This document shows, in pieces, positions 38,826 through 48,146 of a stretch of 50,100 nucleotides of DNA. The number at the start of each line of letters is the position of its first letter. Position 1 is the first letter of the stretch. The stretch covers positions 1 to 50,100 of the forward strand of contig JASHNS010000007.1 of assembly GCA_030041515.1 (NCBI GenBank), given 5' to 3'. The position numbers were made by a program, and so were the translations under genes. The stretch is from Acidobacteriaceae bacterium. Lineage in GTDB: Bacteria; Acidobacteriota; Terriglobia; Terriglobales; Acidobacteriaceae. The notes below the pieces were generated by a model. That model searched no databases. It was not told the origin of the DNA and saw only the letters and a program-made list of their open reading frames with translations.

Positions 38826-39554
38826 ATGTTTTTCCATCGGAAAGAACCTATGATTCCCATCGAAGTCAGGAAGCCGAACCCGGTGTTTGCGCAATTCCTG
38901 CTGCAGCAGTTCGGCGGTGCCACGGGCGAGCTGACAGCCGCGCTGCAGTACTGGGTGCAGGCGTTCCATTGCCCGAAACCCGGAATTCGTGAATTGCTGC
39001 AGGATGTCGCGCTTGAGGAATTTGGCCATCTCGAGATGGTGGGCAAACTGATCGAGGAGCACACCCGCGAACAGAAGGAGGTGGTGAGCGATCTCGAGAT
39101 GGCTCCCATCTTCGCCATCCGCGGGCGCGGGCCTCACCTGGTCGATGAAGGAGGTGTGGCGTGGACCGCCGCATACATCAACGAGGGCGGCGATGTGGTG
39201 CGCGATCTGCGCGCGGATATCGCGGCCGAGGCCGGAGCCCGCGAGACGTATGAGATCCTGCTGGATCGAGCTCCCGACGCGGGCACGAAGAAGGTCCTGC
39301 ACTATCTGCTGACCCGGGAAATCGCCCACACCAACATGTTCATGAGGGCGCTGGAGTCGCTGGGCAAGCTGACCGAGCCGGTGTTTGGGAATGTGAAGCC
39401 TGACGAGTCCGTCAACATCTACTATCACCTCTCCGCGAACGGGGCGCCGAAGAGAGGCCCATGGAACCAGGAGCCGGAGTTTAAATACGTTGCGGACCCG
39501 GTGAAGCTCCTGGAGAGCCACGAACTGGTGGGCGCGAGCGGCAAAGTGGCCTGA
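38826..39554 (+). CDS. Manganese catalase
   Basis: The 242-residue ferritin-like dimanganese catalase dismutates hydrogen peroxide. The metal ligands are visible with family spacing: Glu35 (GATGELTAAL), Glu65 and His68 (LEEFGHLEM), and Glu135 (IAAEAGARET) with His168 (TREIAHTNMF). The 33-residue gap between the last pair matches the Lactobacillus enzyme as I recall it. The protein is on the short side because the C-terminal region after residue ~210 is reduced. The start at 38826 has AAAGGAG upstream. It is monocistronic, ending in a strong terminator. Confidence 0.93.
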   Translation: MFFHRKEPMIPIEVRKPNPVFAQFLLQQFGGATGELTAALQYWVQAFHCPKPGIRELLQDVALEEFGHLEMVGKLIEEHTREQKEVVSDLEMAPIFAIRGRGPHLVDEGGVAWTAAYINEGGDVVRDLRADIAAEAGARETYEILLDRAPDAGTKKVLHYLLTREIAHTNMFMRALESLGKLTEPVFGNVKPDESVNIYYHLSANGAPKRGPWNQEPEFKYVADPVKLLESHELVGASGKVA

Positions 39555-39584
39555 GCTTCGACAGAGGCTCGATCAGGAACCAGC

Positions 39585-39616
39585 AGGCGGCGGCTGATGC
39601 CGATCAGCCGCCGCCT
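39585..39616 (+). terminator. Strong stem-loop terminator after manganese catalase
   Basis: AGGCGGCGGCTGAT and ATCAGCCGCCGCCT pair perfectly over 14 bp around a GCCG loop, followed by CTTTG. Confidence 0.85.
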
Positions 39617-39643
39617 CTTTGTTGGGGGTCCTCGTCGCTCCCC

Positions 39644-39680
39644 TTGACACTCGACCTGAGCCAGTTGTAGTGTCAGGTCG
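39644..39680 (+). promoter_or_regulatory. Promoter and PadR operator candidate
   Basis: TTGACA (39644-39649) and TAGTGT (39668-39673), 18 bp apart, form a -35/-10 pair. Overlapping inverted repeats cover both: TGACACT (39645-39651) with AGTGTCA (39669-39675), and CGACCTGA (39653-39659 plus one base) with TCAGGTCG (39673-39680). The promoter is so close to the ATG at 39682 that the message may be leaderless. The pattern fits PadR autoregulation. Confidence 0.6.
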
Positions 39681-39681
39681 A

Positions 39682-40044
39682 ATGTCGACTCATGCCAAAG
39701 ACAATCCGCTCGACCTGCTGCAGGGCACGCTGGACCTGCTGATTTTGCAGACCCTCGCCTTCGGGCGCGCGCACGGGCACGCCATCGCGCGCTCCATCGA
39801 GCGCGAATCGGAAGAAGTGCTGCGCGTGGGCCACGGCTCGCTCTATCCCGCGCTGCAGCGGCTGCTGAAGCTGAAGCTCATCGTCGCCGAAGACGGCGTC
39901 TCGGAGAACAACCGCAAGGCGCGCTTCTACCGGCTGACGGCAAAAGGGCGAGCGGCGCTGAACCACGAAGCCACGAAGTGGGAGCGCTTCTCCCGAGCGA
40001 TGGCGCGCATCCTCAGACCCCTGCCTCAGGAAAGCAGATCGTAG
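39682..40044 (+). CDS. PadR family transcriptional regulator
   Basis: The 120-residue protein has the PadR winged helix: [49 protein letters not shown] and [17 protein letters not shown], followed by a short C-terminal dimerisation helix. PadR proteins repress nearby transport genes until a ligand binds. In acidobacteria such genes commonly precede ADOP permeases, as here with a 13-nt gap to the first one. The start at 39682 ([11 protein letters not shown]) is placed directly after the operator-like sequence. The longer frame from 39619 would run through the promoter. Confidence 0.93.
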   Translation: MSTHAKDNPLDLLQGTLDLLILQTLAFGRAHGHAIARSIERESEEVLRVGHGSLYPALQRLLKLKLIVAEDGVSENNRKARFYRLTAKGRAALNHEATKWERFSRAMARILRPLPQESRS

Positions 40045-40057
40045 CTGGAGGAATTCC

Positions 40058-42685
40058 ATGCTGACCGGATGGAGCCGACGCCGGAGACAGCTCGAAGAGG
40101 AAATCCGCGCGCACCTTGCGCTGGAAGCCGAAGAGAACCGCGAGGCCGGGATGACGCCGGATGAGGCGCGGCTGGCGGCGCAGCGCAGATTCGGCAACGA
40201 GCTGCTGGCGCTGGAGCGCTCGCGCGAAATCTGGGGCGCGCTGTGGGTGGAGCGCCTGGTGCAGGACCTGCGCTTCGCGCTGCGGCAACTGCGCAAGTCT
40301 CCGGGATTCACGCTGACTGCGGTTCTCACGCTGGCGCTGGGCATTGGAGCGAATACGGCCATTTTTTCAGTGCTGGATGCCGTGCTGTTCAGGCCCCTCC
40401 CCTACAAAGACTCCGCTCGACTGGTCTGGCCGACGCTTCGATTTCCCAGAATGATCATGCATCGTTCCTTTGTTCCCCATCCCATATATTTTGCGTGGCG
40501 AGATCAGAACGACGTATTTTCCGGCATCGCGGCAACGCATTTTGGGGGGAATTACACTCTCACGGGAGACGGCGCTGCAGAAAGAATTGCGGGCATGAGA
40601 GTGTCCGCGAATTACTTTTCGGTTCTGGGTGCGAATCTCGCGTGCGGCCGAAGTTTTACTCCCGAAGAGGATCGGCCAGAGGGCCGCCGCGCGGCCATAT
40701 TGAGTTACGGGCTTTGGCAGTCGCGCTACGGGGGTAATCCGGCGGTTCTCGGGCGCCCGATCATTCTGGATGACGAGGACTACGTGATCGTCGGAGTACT
40801 TCCCGCGGATTTTCGATGTCCAACCTCGGGCAAGCAGCCGCAGGTATTCCTGCCTCTCGCGGCATCGGCCGATGCGCGTTCGGGAATTTGGTATATCCAG
40901 GTCATCGCGAGGCTGAAGCCGGGAGTCACCCGCGCTCAGGCGCAGGCCAACCTCTCAGTCATCGACGACCACGCCTTACCTCTACTGCCGAAATTCTTTG
41001 GCCGTTACACGCGGGACGTTCACCTCAGCGTTCCTTCTCTACACGATCATCTGACCGGCGATGTCCGAGGTCCCCTCTGGATGCTGATGCTGGCCGTTCT
41101 TTTCATTTTGCTGATTGCCTGCGCGAACGTCGCGAACCTGCAGCTCTCGCGCGGCTCCCTCCGTTTCAGCGAATTCGCGATGCGCGCAGCTCTCGGCGCT
41201 TCCCGATCGCGCCTGGCGGGCCAGCTCGTGACGGAAAGCATCGTCCTTTCAGCCATGGGAGGGAGCCTCGGCCTTATAGGCGGTGTTTGGGGCGACATGC
41301 TGCTCCGTACACTGTTGCCCCGTGGCCTGCTCAACACGCAGGACATCCGCATCGAGGCCACCGCGCTGGCGTTTACCGTTCTGGTCTCTATGCTGGCGGG
41401 AGTCGTCTCGGGTTTTGCGCCGATCCTGGCTCTGTACAGCTCCAGCCTCAATGCTTCGTTTCAGTCAGGACGCACGCGAATTACGGGTTCGCGGGAGAGT
41501 GCGATTCTTCGCAGTCTGCTGGTAGTGGGAGAAGTTGCGGCTGCCATCGTTTTGCTCGTGGCCGCGGGCTTGCTCCTGAATAGCTTCCTTCGGTTGAGAA
41601 GAGTGAATTACGGATTTGACCCCCACAAACTTTTGACTGCTCAGCTATTTCTTCCGTCAGACAAGTACTCCGCCGAATCGCAGCAGGCGGCGTTTGCTGC
41701 GCAGCTGCTCGAGCGCGTCGGCGCACTTCCCGGTGTTCAGGCCGCGAGCATTGCCACCAGTCTTCCCATTCGGCTGCAGAACGATATGCGTGTCGGCATT
41801 GAAGGCCGGCCGATCCCCGCGGCGAACGATCTGGGGTCGTTCGTACCTCTCGACTCGGTGAGCGATGCCTATTTTCAGGTGCTTGGCATCCCAATCCTCT
41901 CGGGCCGCGGATTCGACAAGCGGGATGGGCCGAAGACGCCAAAAGTCGCGGTTGTGAACGAGGAGTTCATTCGCAGCTTTTTCCCGCGTAACGAAAATCC
42001 TATTGGAAGACGCATCCTCCTCGGAGTCGGCTCACCCGGCCAGACGCCCGTTTCCATCGTTGGCGTGTCCGCCGCCATTCGACGTGCGGGTCCCCGCAGC
42101 AGGCAACTTCCGCAGATCTTCCTGCCGTTTGCGCAGGCGCCCAGCACCGACTTAACGATTCTGCTTCGTGCTGCGTCCGATCCGGACGCTCTCGTGTCGC
42201 CTCTCCGCTCGCAGGTGCTGGCGCTCGACAGGGAGCTGCCGCTCGCGAACGCGGCCACACTCGATGATTTACTTGCCGGGGAGATTACCGGTCAGCGTTT
42301 TGAGGCGTTCGCCATCGGCCTCTTCGCGGCGTTAGCCCTGGTGCTGGCCTGTGTGGGGATCTACGGCGTGATTTCCTGTTTGGTGAGTCAGCGCGCCCTG
42401 GAGATTGGAATTCGGATCGCCCTCGGCGCCACTCGAGCCGGCGTCATGAGACTGGTTCTGCGCCAGGCAGGCTGGATGGTTTTCGCGGGCATCATTCCCG
42501 GGCTAGCCGGGGCATGGGCTGTGGGGCGCTCGGTGAGGTCGTTCCTCTTCGGCGTGAAAGCTCTGGACCCCGCATCCCTCGCAGGAGCCCTGGGCATATT
42601 GGTGCTGGCCGGCACAATCGCCGCTCTTCTCCCCGCGTGGCGAGCGGCGCGGGTCGATCCCATGGAGGTACTCCGGGTTGAGTAA
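40058..42685 (+). CDS. ADOP-type ABC transporter permease (MacB/FtsX-like), copy 1
   Basis: The 875-residue membrane protein has the layout of 'acidobacterial duplicated orphan permeases'. A soluble N-terminal prefix comes first (EEEIRAHLALEAEEN, GMTPDEARLAAQRRFGN). The first transmembrane helix of a MacB-like module follows (LTAVLTLALGIGANTAIF), then a large periplasmic domain, an FtsX triple-helix segment with AMRAALGASRSRL, a second periplasmic domain, and a final FtsX segment with EIGIRIALGATRAGVMRLVL. No ATPase is encoded nearby, so its partner is unknown. It may export peptides or lipids or be mechanotransmitting. GGAGG precedes the ATG. It is followed 24 nt later by a second copy. Confidence 0.92.
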   Translation: MLTGWSRRRRQLEEEIRAHLALEAEENREAGMTPDEARLAAQRRFGNELLALERSREIWGALWVERLVQDLRFALRQLRKSPGFTLTAVLTLALGIGANTAIFSVLDAVLFRPLPYKDSARLVWPTLRFPRMIMHRSFVPHPIYFAWRDQNDVFSGIAATHFGGNYTLTGDGAAERIAGMRVSANYFSVLGANLACGRSFTPEEDRPEGRRAAILSYGLWQSRYGGNPAVLGRPIILDDEDYVIVGVLPADFRCPTSGKQPQVFLPLAASADARSGIWYIQVIARLKPGVTRAQAQANLSVIDDHALPLLPKFFGRYTRDVHLSVPSLHDHLTGDVRGPLWMLMLAVLFILLIACANVANLQLSRGSLRFSEFAMRAALGASRSRLAGQLVTESIVLSAMGGSLGLIGGVWGDMLLRTLLPRGLLNTQDIRIEATALAFTVLVSMLAGVVSGFAPILALYSSSLNASFQSGRTRITGSRESAILRSLLVVGEVAAAIVLLVAAGLLLNSFLRLRRVNYGFDPHKLLTAQLFLPSDKYSAESQQAAFAAQLLERVGALPGVQAASIATSLPIRLQNDMRVGIEGRPIPAANDLGSFVPLDSVSDAYFQVLGIPILSGRGFDKRDGPKTPKVAVVNEEFIRSFFPRNENPIGRRILLGVGSPGQTPVSIVGVSAAIRRAGPRSRQLPQIFLPFAQAPSTDLTILLRAASDPDALVSPLRSQVLALDRELPLANAATLDDLLAGEITGQRFEAFAIGLFAALALVLACVGIYGVISCLVSQRALEIGIRIALGATRAGVMRLVLRQAGWMVFAGIIPGLAGAWAVGRSVRSFLFGVKALDPASLAGALGILVLAGTIAALLPAWRAARVDPMEVLRVE
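40190..40311 (+). repeat. Near-identical segment shared by the two ADOP genes, copy 1
   Basis: These 122 nt match 42842-42963 with only one mismatch (a synonymous Arg codon). They encode the end of the soluble prefix and the start of the first helix, while the rest of the two genes has diverged strongly. Confidence 0.85.
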
Positions 42686-42709
42686 CTGGCAGACAGCTGA
42701 AGGTTGCGC

Positions 42710-45400
42710 ATGCTGACGCGATGGAGCAAACGAGGGAAGCAGCTGGAAGAGGAGATCCGCGCGCACCTTGCGCTGGAAGCAGAAGAGAATCTTGAAGCCG
42801 GGATGCCGCCGGACGAGGCGCGGCTGGCGGCGCAGCGCAAGTTCGGCAACGAGCTGCTGGCGCTGGAGCGCTCGCGCGAAATCTGGGGCGCGCTGTGGGT
42901 GGAGCGGCTGGTGCAGGACCTGCGCTTCGCGCTGCGGCAACTGCGCAAGTCTCCGGGATTCACCGTTACCGCGATCCTGACGCTCGCGCTCGGCATCGGG
43001 GCGACGACGGGCATCTTCAGCCTGACACGCGCGCTGCTTCTCGACCCGCTGCCCGTCCCCGATCCGGGCAGCCTGGTGCGCATCTCGCTGGTGGTCAGGA
43101 ATTACGGCTCGGCGGTTCCCGATCTTCCGCTGAATCGGTTCATGATCGCATCGCTGCGCCGCCATGCGACGCTGCTCTCCGGCATCTTCGGCTGGAGCCC
43201 GTACTTCTTCGTTCTGAAACAGGACACCGGCCTGCATACCTACGACGGCGCGATGGTCAGCGGAGACACCTTTCAAGTCCTGGGACTGCGCCCCGCAGCG
43301 GGCCGCCTGCTCACGCCCGCCGACGATCGCGAGGGCGGCGGCCCGGATGGGTGGGCTGCGGTGATCAGCTATCGATTCTGGCAGGAGCACTTCGGCGGCG
43401 ACGCTTCCATCATCGGCAAAACGCTTACGCTCTCCGACCACACGGTCACCGTAGTTGGTGTGGCCCCGCGAGGGTTTGAGGGTGTCATGGTCGGCGCGCA
43501 ACCGGATTTCTATTTGCCGCTCGAGTACGAGCCGGTGTTGCGCGGCGCCGGATCGCAACTAAACCAAAGGGGTGCGGTATGGCTCATCACCTGGGCGCGT
43601 CTGCGTCCGGGAGCGCGTTTTGCCGTTGCCGCGGCGCAGATTCGCGCGCTCTTTCGTCCGGTGATTGACGAAACGCTGCCGGCCGCCGTGCTGCACACGC
43701 CGGTCGTGGAGCATTCCGGTTTCGGGGTCGATCGCGGCGGCACCGGGTGGAGCACGTTGCGGGCCACCTACACGCGGCCGCTGCTGGTGCTGCAGATTCT
43801 CACCGGCGTCGTGCTTCTCGTCGGCTGCGTGAATCTTGCAGGGTTATGCCTGGCCCGCGCCACAACCCGCGAGCATGAGTTGGCCGTCCGGGCCGCCCTG
43901 GGCGCGGGGCGGGTGCGCATCATGCAGCAGATCCTGGTGGAGTCGCTGTTGCTGGCCTGCGCCGGCGGAACGCTGGCCGTTGGCTTCGCGTGGATCACCG
44001 ATCGCTGGCTGCTGCGGTTTCTCGACAACAAGGAGGCCGCGAGGGCGCTCGGGGTCCATCCTGACGCAGCGCTGCTGGCGATCACGGCAGCCGGCGCGAT
44101 TGCCTGCGCGTTGGTTTTTGGATTGTTACCGGCGTGGCTGGCCAGCCGGCTGCCGCTGGAGCCGGCGCTGCGGAACACCGGACGCAATCAGAGCCATGGC
44201 GCGCGCAGGAACCTTGCTGTGCGCCGCATGTTTCTGCCCGCTCAGCTCGCGCTGACGCTTGGCCTCGTCGCTGTGGCCGCGATGCTGGGAGCCACCGTTG
44301 TCCATTTGCGCGCCGGCGCGCTCGGATTTCGCCCCGGCAATATTGTGCTGGCCAATACGGATTTCGAGCGGCTGCCGCAGAAGGGCGAGGCACTCGTGCA
44401 AGTGTATCGCCGCATGATGGAGCGTATGTCGCAAATGCCAGGCGTCAATGATGTGAGCGTGGCGGAAGACACCCCTCTCAGTGGCTCGAGCCACGTGGGT
44501 GCGTTCTCTTCGGACGAAAGTCCTGAACCCGCCGCGAATCCCTTTCGCTACGAAACCAATGAGATCGGCGCAAACTACTTCGCGACACTGGGTACGCGCA
44601 TGCTCGCGGGCCGCGACTTTACCGGCACGGATGCCGATGCGGGCACCTGCATCCTGAACAGAACAGCGATGAACCTGCTGTTTCCGGCGCTGCCGGTAAT
44701 CGGCCGCACGGTGCGGCAGCGCATCAGCAGCATGAGTACGGGCACAGCCTACACAGAGGTGTGCCGCGTGATTGCCGTGGTCGCCGACACGCGCTATGTC
44801 AACCTGCGGGACGCGCCGCCGCCGGTTGTCTATCTGCCGATCACGGCGAAGAGCGACCATCTTTACTCGCTTACATTCGTGATACGCGGGCGTTCGCTGA
44901 GCGACGAGGAGGCCGCGTATCGTACTGCGCTGCGCGAATTTGCGCCCGACAGTCCGGATACGAATCCTACCTCTCTCGCTGAGCAACTTGACGAATCGAT
45001 GGCCCGCGAGAGCCTGCTCTCGGTGTTGTCACGCTTTTTCGCGGTTCTGGCTCTGCTGCTCAGCGGCATCGGTATTTACGGCCTGACTGCCTCGTGGGTC
45101 GCGCGCCGAACTTCAGAGATCGGCGTGCGGATGGCACTGGGGGCTACGCGCGGCGGCATCGCCTCGCTCGTGCTCCGTCAAACCCTGGGGCTGCTCGTCA
45201 TGGGAGCACCTGCGGGTATCCCGCTGGCCTTCGTTGGCGGGCGCGTAATCCGCACCTTTCTCTATGAGGTGAATCCGGGGAGTCCTGGCCTGCTGCTGCT
45301 GGCTGTTCTGCTGCTCGCGATTGCCGCTCTGGCGGCCGCATGGCTGCCGGCGAGCCGTGCGGCCTCCGTGGATCCCGTGGATGCTCTCAGGGCAGAGTAA
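42710..45400 (+). CDS. ADOP-type ABC transporter permease (MacB/FtsX-like), copy 2
   Basis: The 896-residue paralog of the preceding gene has the same order: prefix (EEEIRAHLALEAEENLEAGM), first helix (VTAILTLALGIGATTGIF), periplasmic MacB-type domain, and FtsX segments with LAVRAALGAGRVRIMQQIL and EIGVRMALGATRGGIASLVL. The first ~90 residues are almost identical to copy 1, but the periplasmic domains are very different, so ligands probably differ. The ATG at 42710 has GAAGG seven bases upstream; the TTG at 42704 is in frame but less likely. The stop is 10 nt from the end of the convergent purU gene. Confidence 0.92.
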   Translation: MLTRWSKRGKQLEEEIRAHLALEAEENLEAGMPPDEARLAAQRKFGNELLALERSREIWGALWVERLVQDLRFALRQLRKSPGFTVTAILTLALGIGATTGIFSLTRALLLDPLPVPDPGSLVRISLVVRNYGSAVPDLPLNRFMIASLRRHATLLSGIFGWSPYFFVLKQDTGLHTYDGAMVSGDTFQVLGLRPAAGRLLTPADDREGGGPDGWAAVISYRFWQEHFGGDASIIGKTLTLSDHTVTVVGVAPRGFEGVMVGAQPDFYLPLEYEPVLRGAGSQLNQRGAVWLITWARLRPGARFAVAAAQIRALFRPVIDETLPAAVLHTPVVEHSGFGVDRGGTGWSTLRATYTRPLLVLQILTGVVLLVGCVNLAGLCLARATTREHELAVRAALGAGRVRIMQQILVESLLLACAGGTLAVGFAWITDRWLLRFLDNKEAARALGVHPDAALLAITAAGAIACALVFGLLPAWLASRLPLEPALRNTGRNQSHGARRNLAVRRMFLPAQLALTLGLVAVAAMLGATVVHLRAGALGFRPGNIVLANTDFERLPQKGEALVQVYRRMMERMSQMPGVNDVSVAEDTPLSGSSHVGAFSSDESPEPAANPFRYETNEIGANYFATLGTRMLAGRDFTGTDADAGTCILNRTAMNLLFPALPVIGRTVRQRISSMSTGTAYTEVCRVIAVVADTRYVNLRDAPPPVVYLPITAKSDHLYSLTFVIRGRSLSDEEAAYRTALREFAPDSPDTNPTSLAEQLDESMARESLLSVLSRFFAVLALLLSGIGIYGLTASWVARRTSEIGVRMALGATRGGIASLVLRQTLGLLVMGAPAGIPLAFVGGRVIRTFLYEVNPGSPGLLLLAVLLLAIAALAAAWLPASRAASVDPVDALRAE
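42842..42963 (+). repeat. Near-identical segment shared by the two ADOP genes, copy 2
   Basis: This is the partner of 40190-40311, with one mismatch in 122 nt. It is best explained by recent gene conversion or strong local constraint between tandem paralogs. Confidence 0.85.
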
Positions 45401-45410
45401 GGCACCTGGC

Positions 45411-46274
45411 TCAGTCGAAGATCACTGTCTTGTTTCCATAGCAAAGGATGCGGCGCTCCAGGTGCCAGCGGACGGCGCGAGCAAGGACGATGCGTTCCAG
45501 GTCGCGGCCGCGCGCCACCAGGTCGTCGACCTGATCGCGATGCGAGATGCGCGCTACGTCCTGCTCGATGATAGGTCCATCGTCCAGCACTTCGGTGACG
45601 TAGTGGCTGGTAGCGCCGATCAGCTTGACGCCGCGGCCGTGGGCTGCGTGATACGGCCGCGCGCCGACGAATGCGGGCAGGAACGAATGATGCACGTTGA
45701 TGATCGCGGCCGGATAGCGGCTCACGAAGGCGGGCGAAAGAATCTGCATGTAGCGCGCCAGCACCACCAGCTCGATGCGCTTTTCTTCGAGCAAAGTCAG
45801 TGCACGCTCTTCCGCGGCGTCGCGCGTGCCCGCCGTGGTCTCGACATACTCAAAAGGCACACCGTAAAAGCCTGCCAGTGGTTCCGCGTCGCGGTGGTTC
45901 GAAACGATCAGGCAGAAATCGCAGAGGAGCTCGCCGCTGCGCCAGCGATGCAGCAGATCGGCCAGGCAGTGCAGGTAGCGGGAACAGAAGAGCGCCACGC
46001 GCGGCCGCTGCGTGGAGGATGTCAGCATCCAGCGCATCCGCAATTCGACGGCAAGCGGGGCAAAGACGGCGCGGAAGGCGTTCAGGTCGAATCCACTGAC
46101 TTCCTCAGAGGCGAGCTCCCACTCCACGCGCATGAAGAAGAGGCCGAGTTCCTGGTCGCGGTGCTGATCGGCATGGAGAATGTTCGCGCCGCGCTCGTAG
46201 AGCAGGGAAGAGACGCGCGCGACAAGGCCACGCTGGTCGGGGCAGTCGATCAGGAGCACGGCGGAGCCGGACAT
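45411..46274 (-). CDS. purU: Formyltetrahydrofolate deformylase PurU
   Basis: PurU hydrolyses 10-formyl-THF to formate and THF, supplying formate for PurT and balancing one-carbon pools. The 287-residue product has an N-terminal ACT domain (residues ~1-85: VLLIDCPDQRGLVARVSSLL, NILHADQHRD) and a formyltransferase domain (~90-287) with VSNHRDAEPLAGFYGVPF, LVVLARYMQILSP, the catalytic Asn193 and His195 in IINVHHSFLPAF, and Asp231 in TEVLDDGPIIEQD. All catalytic residues are present. It lies 74 nt downstream of the MbfA-like gene in the same direction and may be co-transcribed with it. Confidence 0.95.
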   Translation of the reverse strand: MSGSAVLLIDCPDQRGLVARVSSLLYERGANILHADQHRDQELGLFFMRVEWELASEEVSGFDLNAFRAVFAPLAVELRMRWMLTSSTQRPRVALFCSRYLHCLADLLHRWRSGELLCDFCLIVSNHRDAEPLAGFYGVPFEYVETTAGTRDAAEERALTLLEEKRIELVVLARYMQILSPAFVSRYPAAIINVHHSFLPAFVGARPYHAAHGRGVKLIGATSHYVTEVLDDGPIIEQDVARISHRDQVDDLVARGRDLERIVLARAVRWHLERRILCYGNKTVIFD

Positions 46275-46348
46275 AGGGCCAGAGTAATTCGATTTGTCTC
46301 AGGGCGACAATCAAAAAAGCCGGGCCGGGAAGCGAAGCGGCAGCACGC

Positions 46349-47545
46349 CTATACCCCGATACCGCGCAGACCCAGGCCGATGAAGTACGTCGCGACACCT
46401 TCGACCGCACCGACCAGGGTCATCTCCAGGCCGCTGGCCCACCACGAGCGGACGGTGATGAGAGATTTTGCCGCGCCCACAGCGAAATGTGCAGCGAGCG
46501 AGACGATGGCCGAAGCGATGACCGCGGGATAGCCGGTCATGAAGAAGAAGGGAATGATCGGGATGAACGCACCCACCGCAGTGGATAACGCGCCCGACCA
46601 TGCGGAGACGAAGGGCTGGCTGAGTCCTTCCTCGGTCATGTTGAGCCGCTCGGAGGCGAGCGCACGCAGGAACTGCTCGGGGTTTTCCCCGAGGTGCTCC
46701 ACGACATGGTCGGCGTCGTCGCGAGGGATGCCCTTTACCTGGTAATAGAGCGAGAGCAACTCGCGGGCTTCGGGGGCGTTCATCTGAATGGCCTCACGCT
46801 CGCGGGCCACCTCGGCCTCATAGATTTCGCGCTCGCTCTTTGCCGCCAGATAGGCACCCGACCCCATCGAGAGTGCGCTGGCGATCATGCCCGCCAGACC
46901 CGAGAGGAGCACCCAGTGGCTGTTGCCCAGAGTCGCTCCCGAGACGCCGGAGACGATGCCGAAGATTGCTCCCAGCCCGTCGTTGACGCCGTAAATCGCA
47001 TCGCCAATCCAGCCCGCGGTCTTGCGGCCGCTGCGATTGCGGCGGGTCAGCAGCTCATTCAGCTCTTCCTGCGCCATCTGCGGAGTCACTGCGGTTTTCG
47101 GATAGCGGTGCCGAATGAGCTCGCTCAGCTCACGATAATGCTCCTGCTCTTCGACGATCACTTGTTGCAGGATGGCGACGCTCTCCTCATCGCCCAGCTC
47201 CTTGAGCTGCTGGCCGTAGGTGGCGATCGCGCGACTCTCGTCGATTTCCAGGCGGCGCAGGGCCATGGCGGGACCACCCAGACGGTTCACCAGGGTGTCG
47301 GCATCGCCGGTGGGCTTACCGTCGTAGACGGGCATGGGACCGCCCAGTTCGCGGATGCGTTTTGCCCACAGCGCGGCGTGATGGGCTTCGGCCTCGGCCA
47401 TATGCCGCAGCGTCTTCCTGCGCATCGGATCGTCTTCGCGTTCCGACAGGGTTTTATAGGTGTGATAGCCGTGCATCTCGGCCTGCCAGTTCTCGCTCAG
47501 GGCCTCGATCACACGCTGATCTCTCTGGGACACGGTCTCTGCCAT
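46349..47545 (-). CDS. Ferritin-like/VIT1 fusion (MbfA-like) iron or manganese transporter
   Basis: The 398-residue protein joins an erythrin/rubrerythrin-like four-helix ferroxidase domain (~1-155) to a VIT1/CCC1 membrane domain (~175-398). Candidate diiron ligands are in NWQAEMHGYHTYKTL, AEAEAHHAALW, LEIDESRAIATYG and VEEQEHYREL. The membrane part starts GWIGDAIYGVNDGLGAIFG and contains SMGSGAYLAAKSEREIYEAE and five or so helices. In alphaproteobacteria MbfA exports iron and confers peroxide resistance, and this is the likely role here. The start at 47545 is 8 nt after the stop of the small exported protein gene, so they form one unit. Confidence 0.88.
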   Translation of the reverse strand: MAETVSQRDQRVIEALSENWQAEMHGYHTYKTLSEREDDPMRRKTLRHMAEAEAHHAALWAKRIRELGGPMPVYDGKPTGDADTLVNRLGGPAMALRRLEIDESRAIATYGQQLKELGDEESVAILQQVIVEEQEHYRELSELIRHRYPKTAVTPQMAQEELNELLTRRNRSGRKTAGWIGDAIYGVNDGLGAIFGIVSGVSGATLGNSHWVLLSGLAGMIASALSMGSGAYLAAKSEREIYEAEVAREREAIQMNAPEARELLSLYYQVKGIPRDDADHVVEHLGENPEQFLRALASERLNMTEEGLSQPFVSAWSGALSTAVGAFIPIIPFFFMTGYPAVIASAIVSLAAHFAVGAAKSLITVRSWWASGLEMTLVGAVEGVATYFIGLGLRGIGV

Positions 47546-47553
47546 GCCTGAAT

Positions 47554-48087
47554 TCAGCCTCCGATTCGATACGCAATGCTGAAGCGGCCGATCTGGATAT
47601 ACGGGTGCTCTGCCGGCGGCCAGATGCGAAACGATTCTACACGGTAGCCGCTGGGCATTCGCTGCGCCGTTACGTCGCCCACCGCGTGGCCGGTGGCCGC
47701 GTCATAAAAATGCACCACCACGCCCTGGTCCGCACGCTGGTAGCCAATGACGTAATCGCCCGGGGCGAGCCGCAGAGATCCGCCAAGTTCGAGCGGCACC
47801 TGGGTAAGGAAGAAGTGCGAGTACTTTCCTTCGGCAGAGTAGCCGGCCGTGATCAGGACGACGTCGGCGATGTATTTTCCGTTGCCGTCGGTGATGCCGG
47901 AGGCGGATTTCATGTCGGTCTCGATGCGCTCGGTGACGACGGCGGCGCGCGCCGGGAGCACCTGCTTCAGCTCGTCCGGAGTCGCCTGTCTCCATCCGGC
48001 GTACTGCGCTGTCTGCGCCCACGCGGCACCGGCAAAAAGAACAGCCAGCACTCCATAACCCACCAGAAAATTCTTCTTCGGCCTCAT
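47554..48087 (-). CDS. Exported hypothetical protein
   Basis: The 177-residue protein starts at the ATG at 48087 with a signal peptide (NFLVGYGVLAVLFAGAAWAQ). The mature part is beta-rich with WRQATPDELKQVLPARA, GKYSHFFLTQVPLELG, LRLAPGDYVIGYQRAD and VVVHFYDAATGHAVGDV. The pattern, with PGDYVIGY as a core, looks like the small beta-sandwich proteins common in acidobacterial secretomes, but I cannot name a family. It is tightly linked (8 nt) to the MbfA-like gene, which suggests a shared operon. The longer frame from 48138 adds residues before the signal peptide and has no ribosome site. Confidence 0.75.
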   Translation of the reverse strand: MRPKKNFLVGYGVLAVLFAGAAWAQTAQYAGWRQATPDELKQVLPARAAVVTERIETDMKSASGITDGNGKYIADVVLITAGYSAEGKYSHFFLTQVPLELGGSLRLAPGDYVIGYQRADQGVVVHFYDAATGHAVGDVTAQRMPSGYRVESFRIWPPAEHPYIQIGRFSIAYRIGG

Positions 48088-48146
48088 TGTGTGATCTGTG
48101 AACCCCGCTCTTCTAGGTTTAATCGCCGGAACCTGCACACTCTCGT

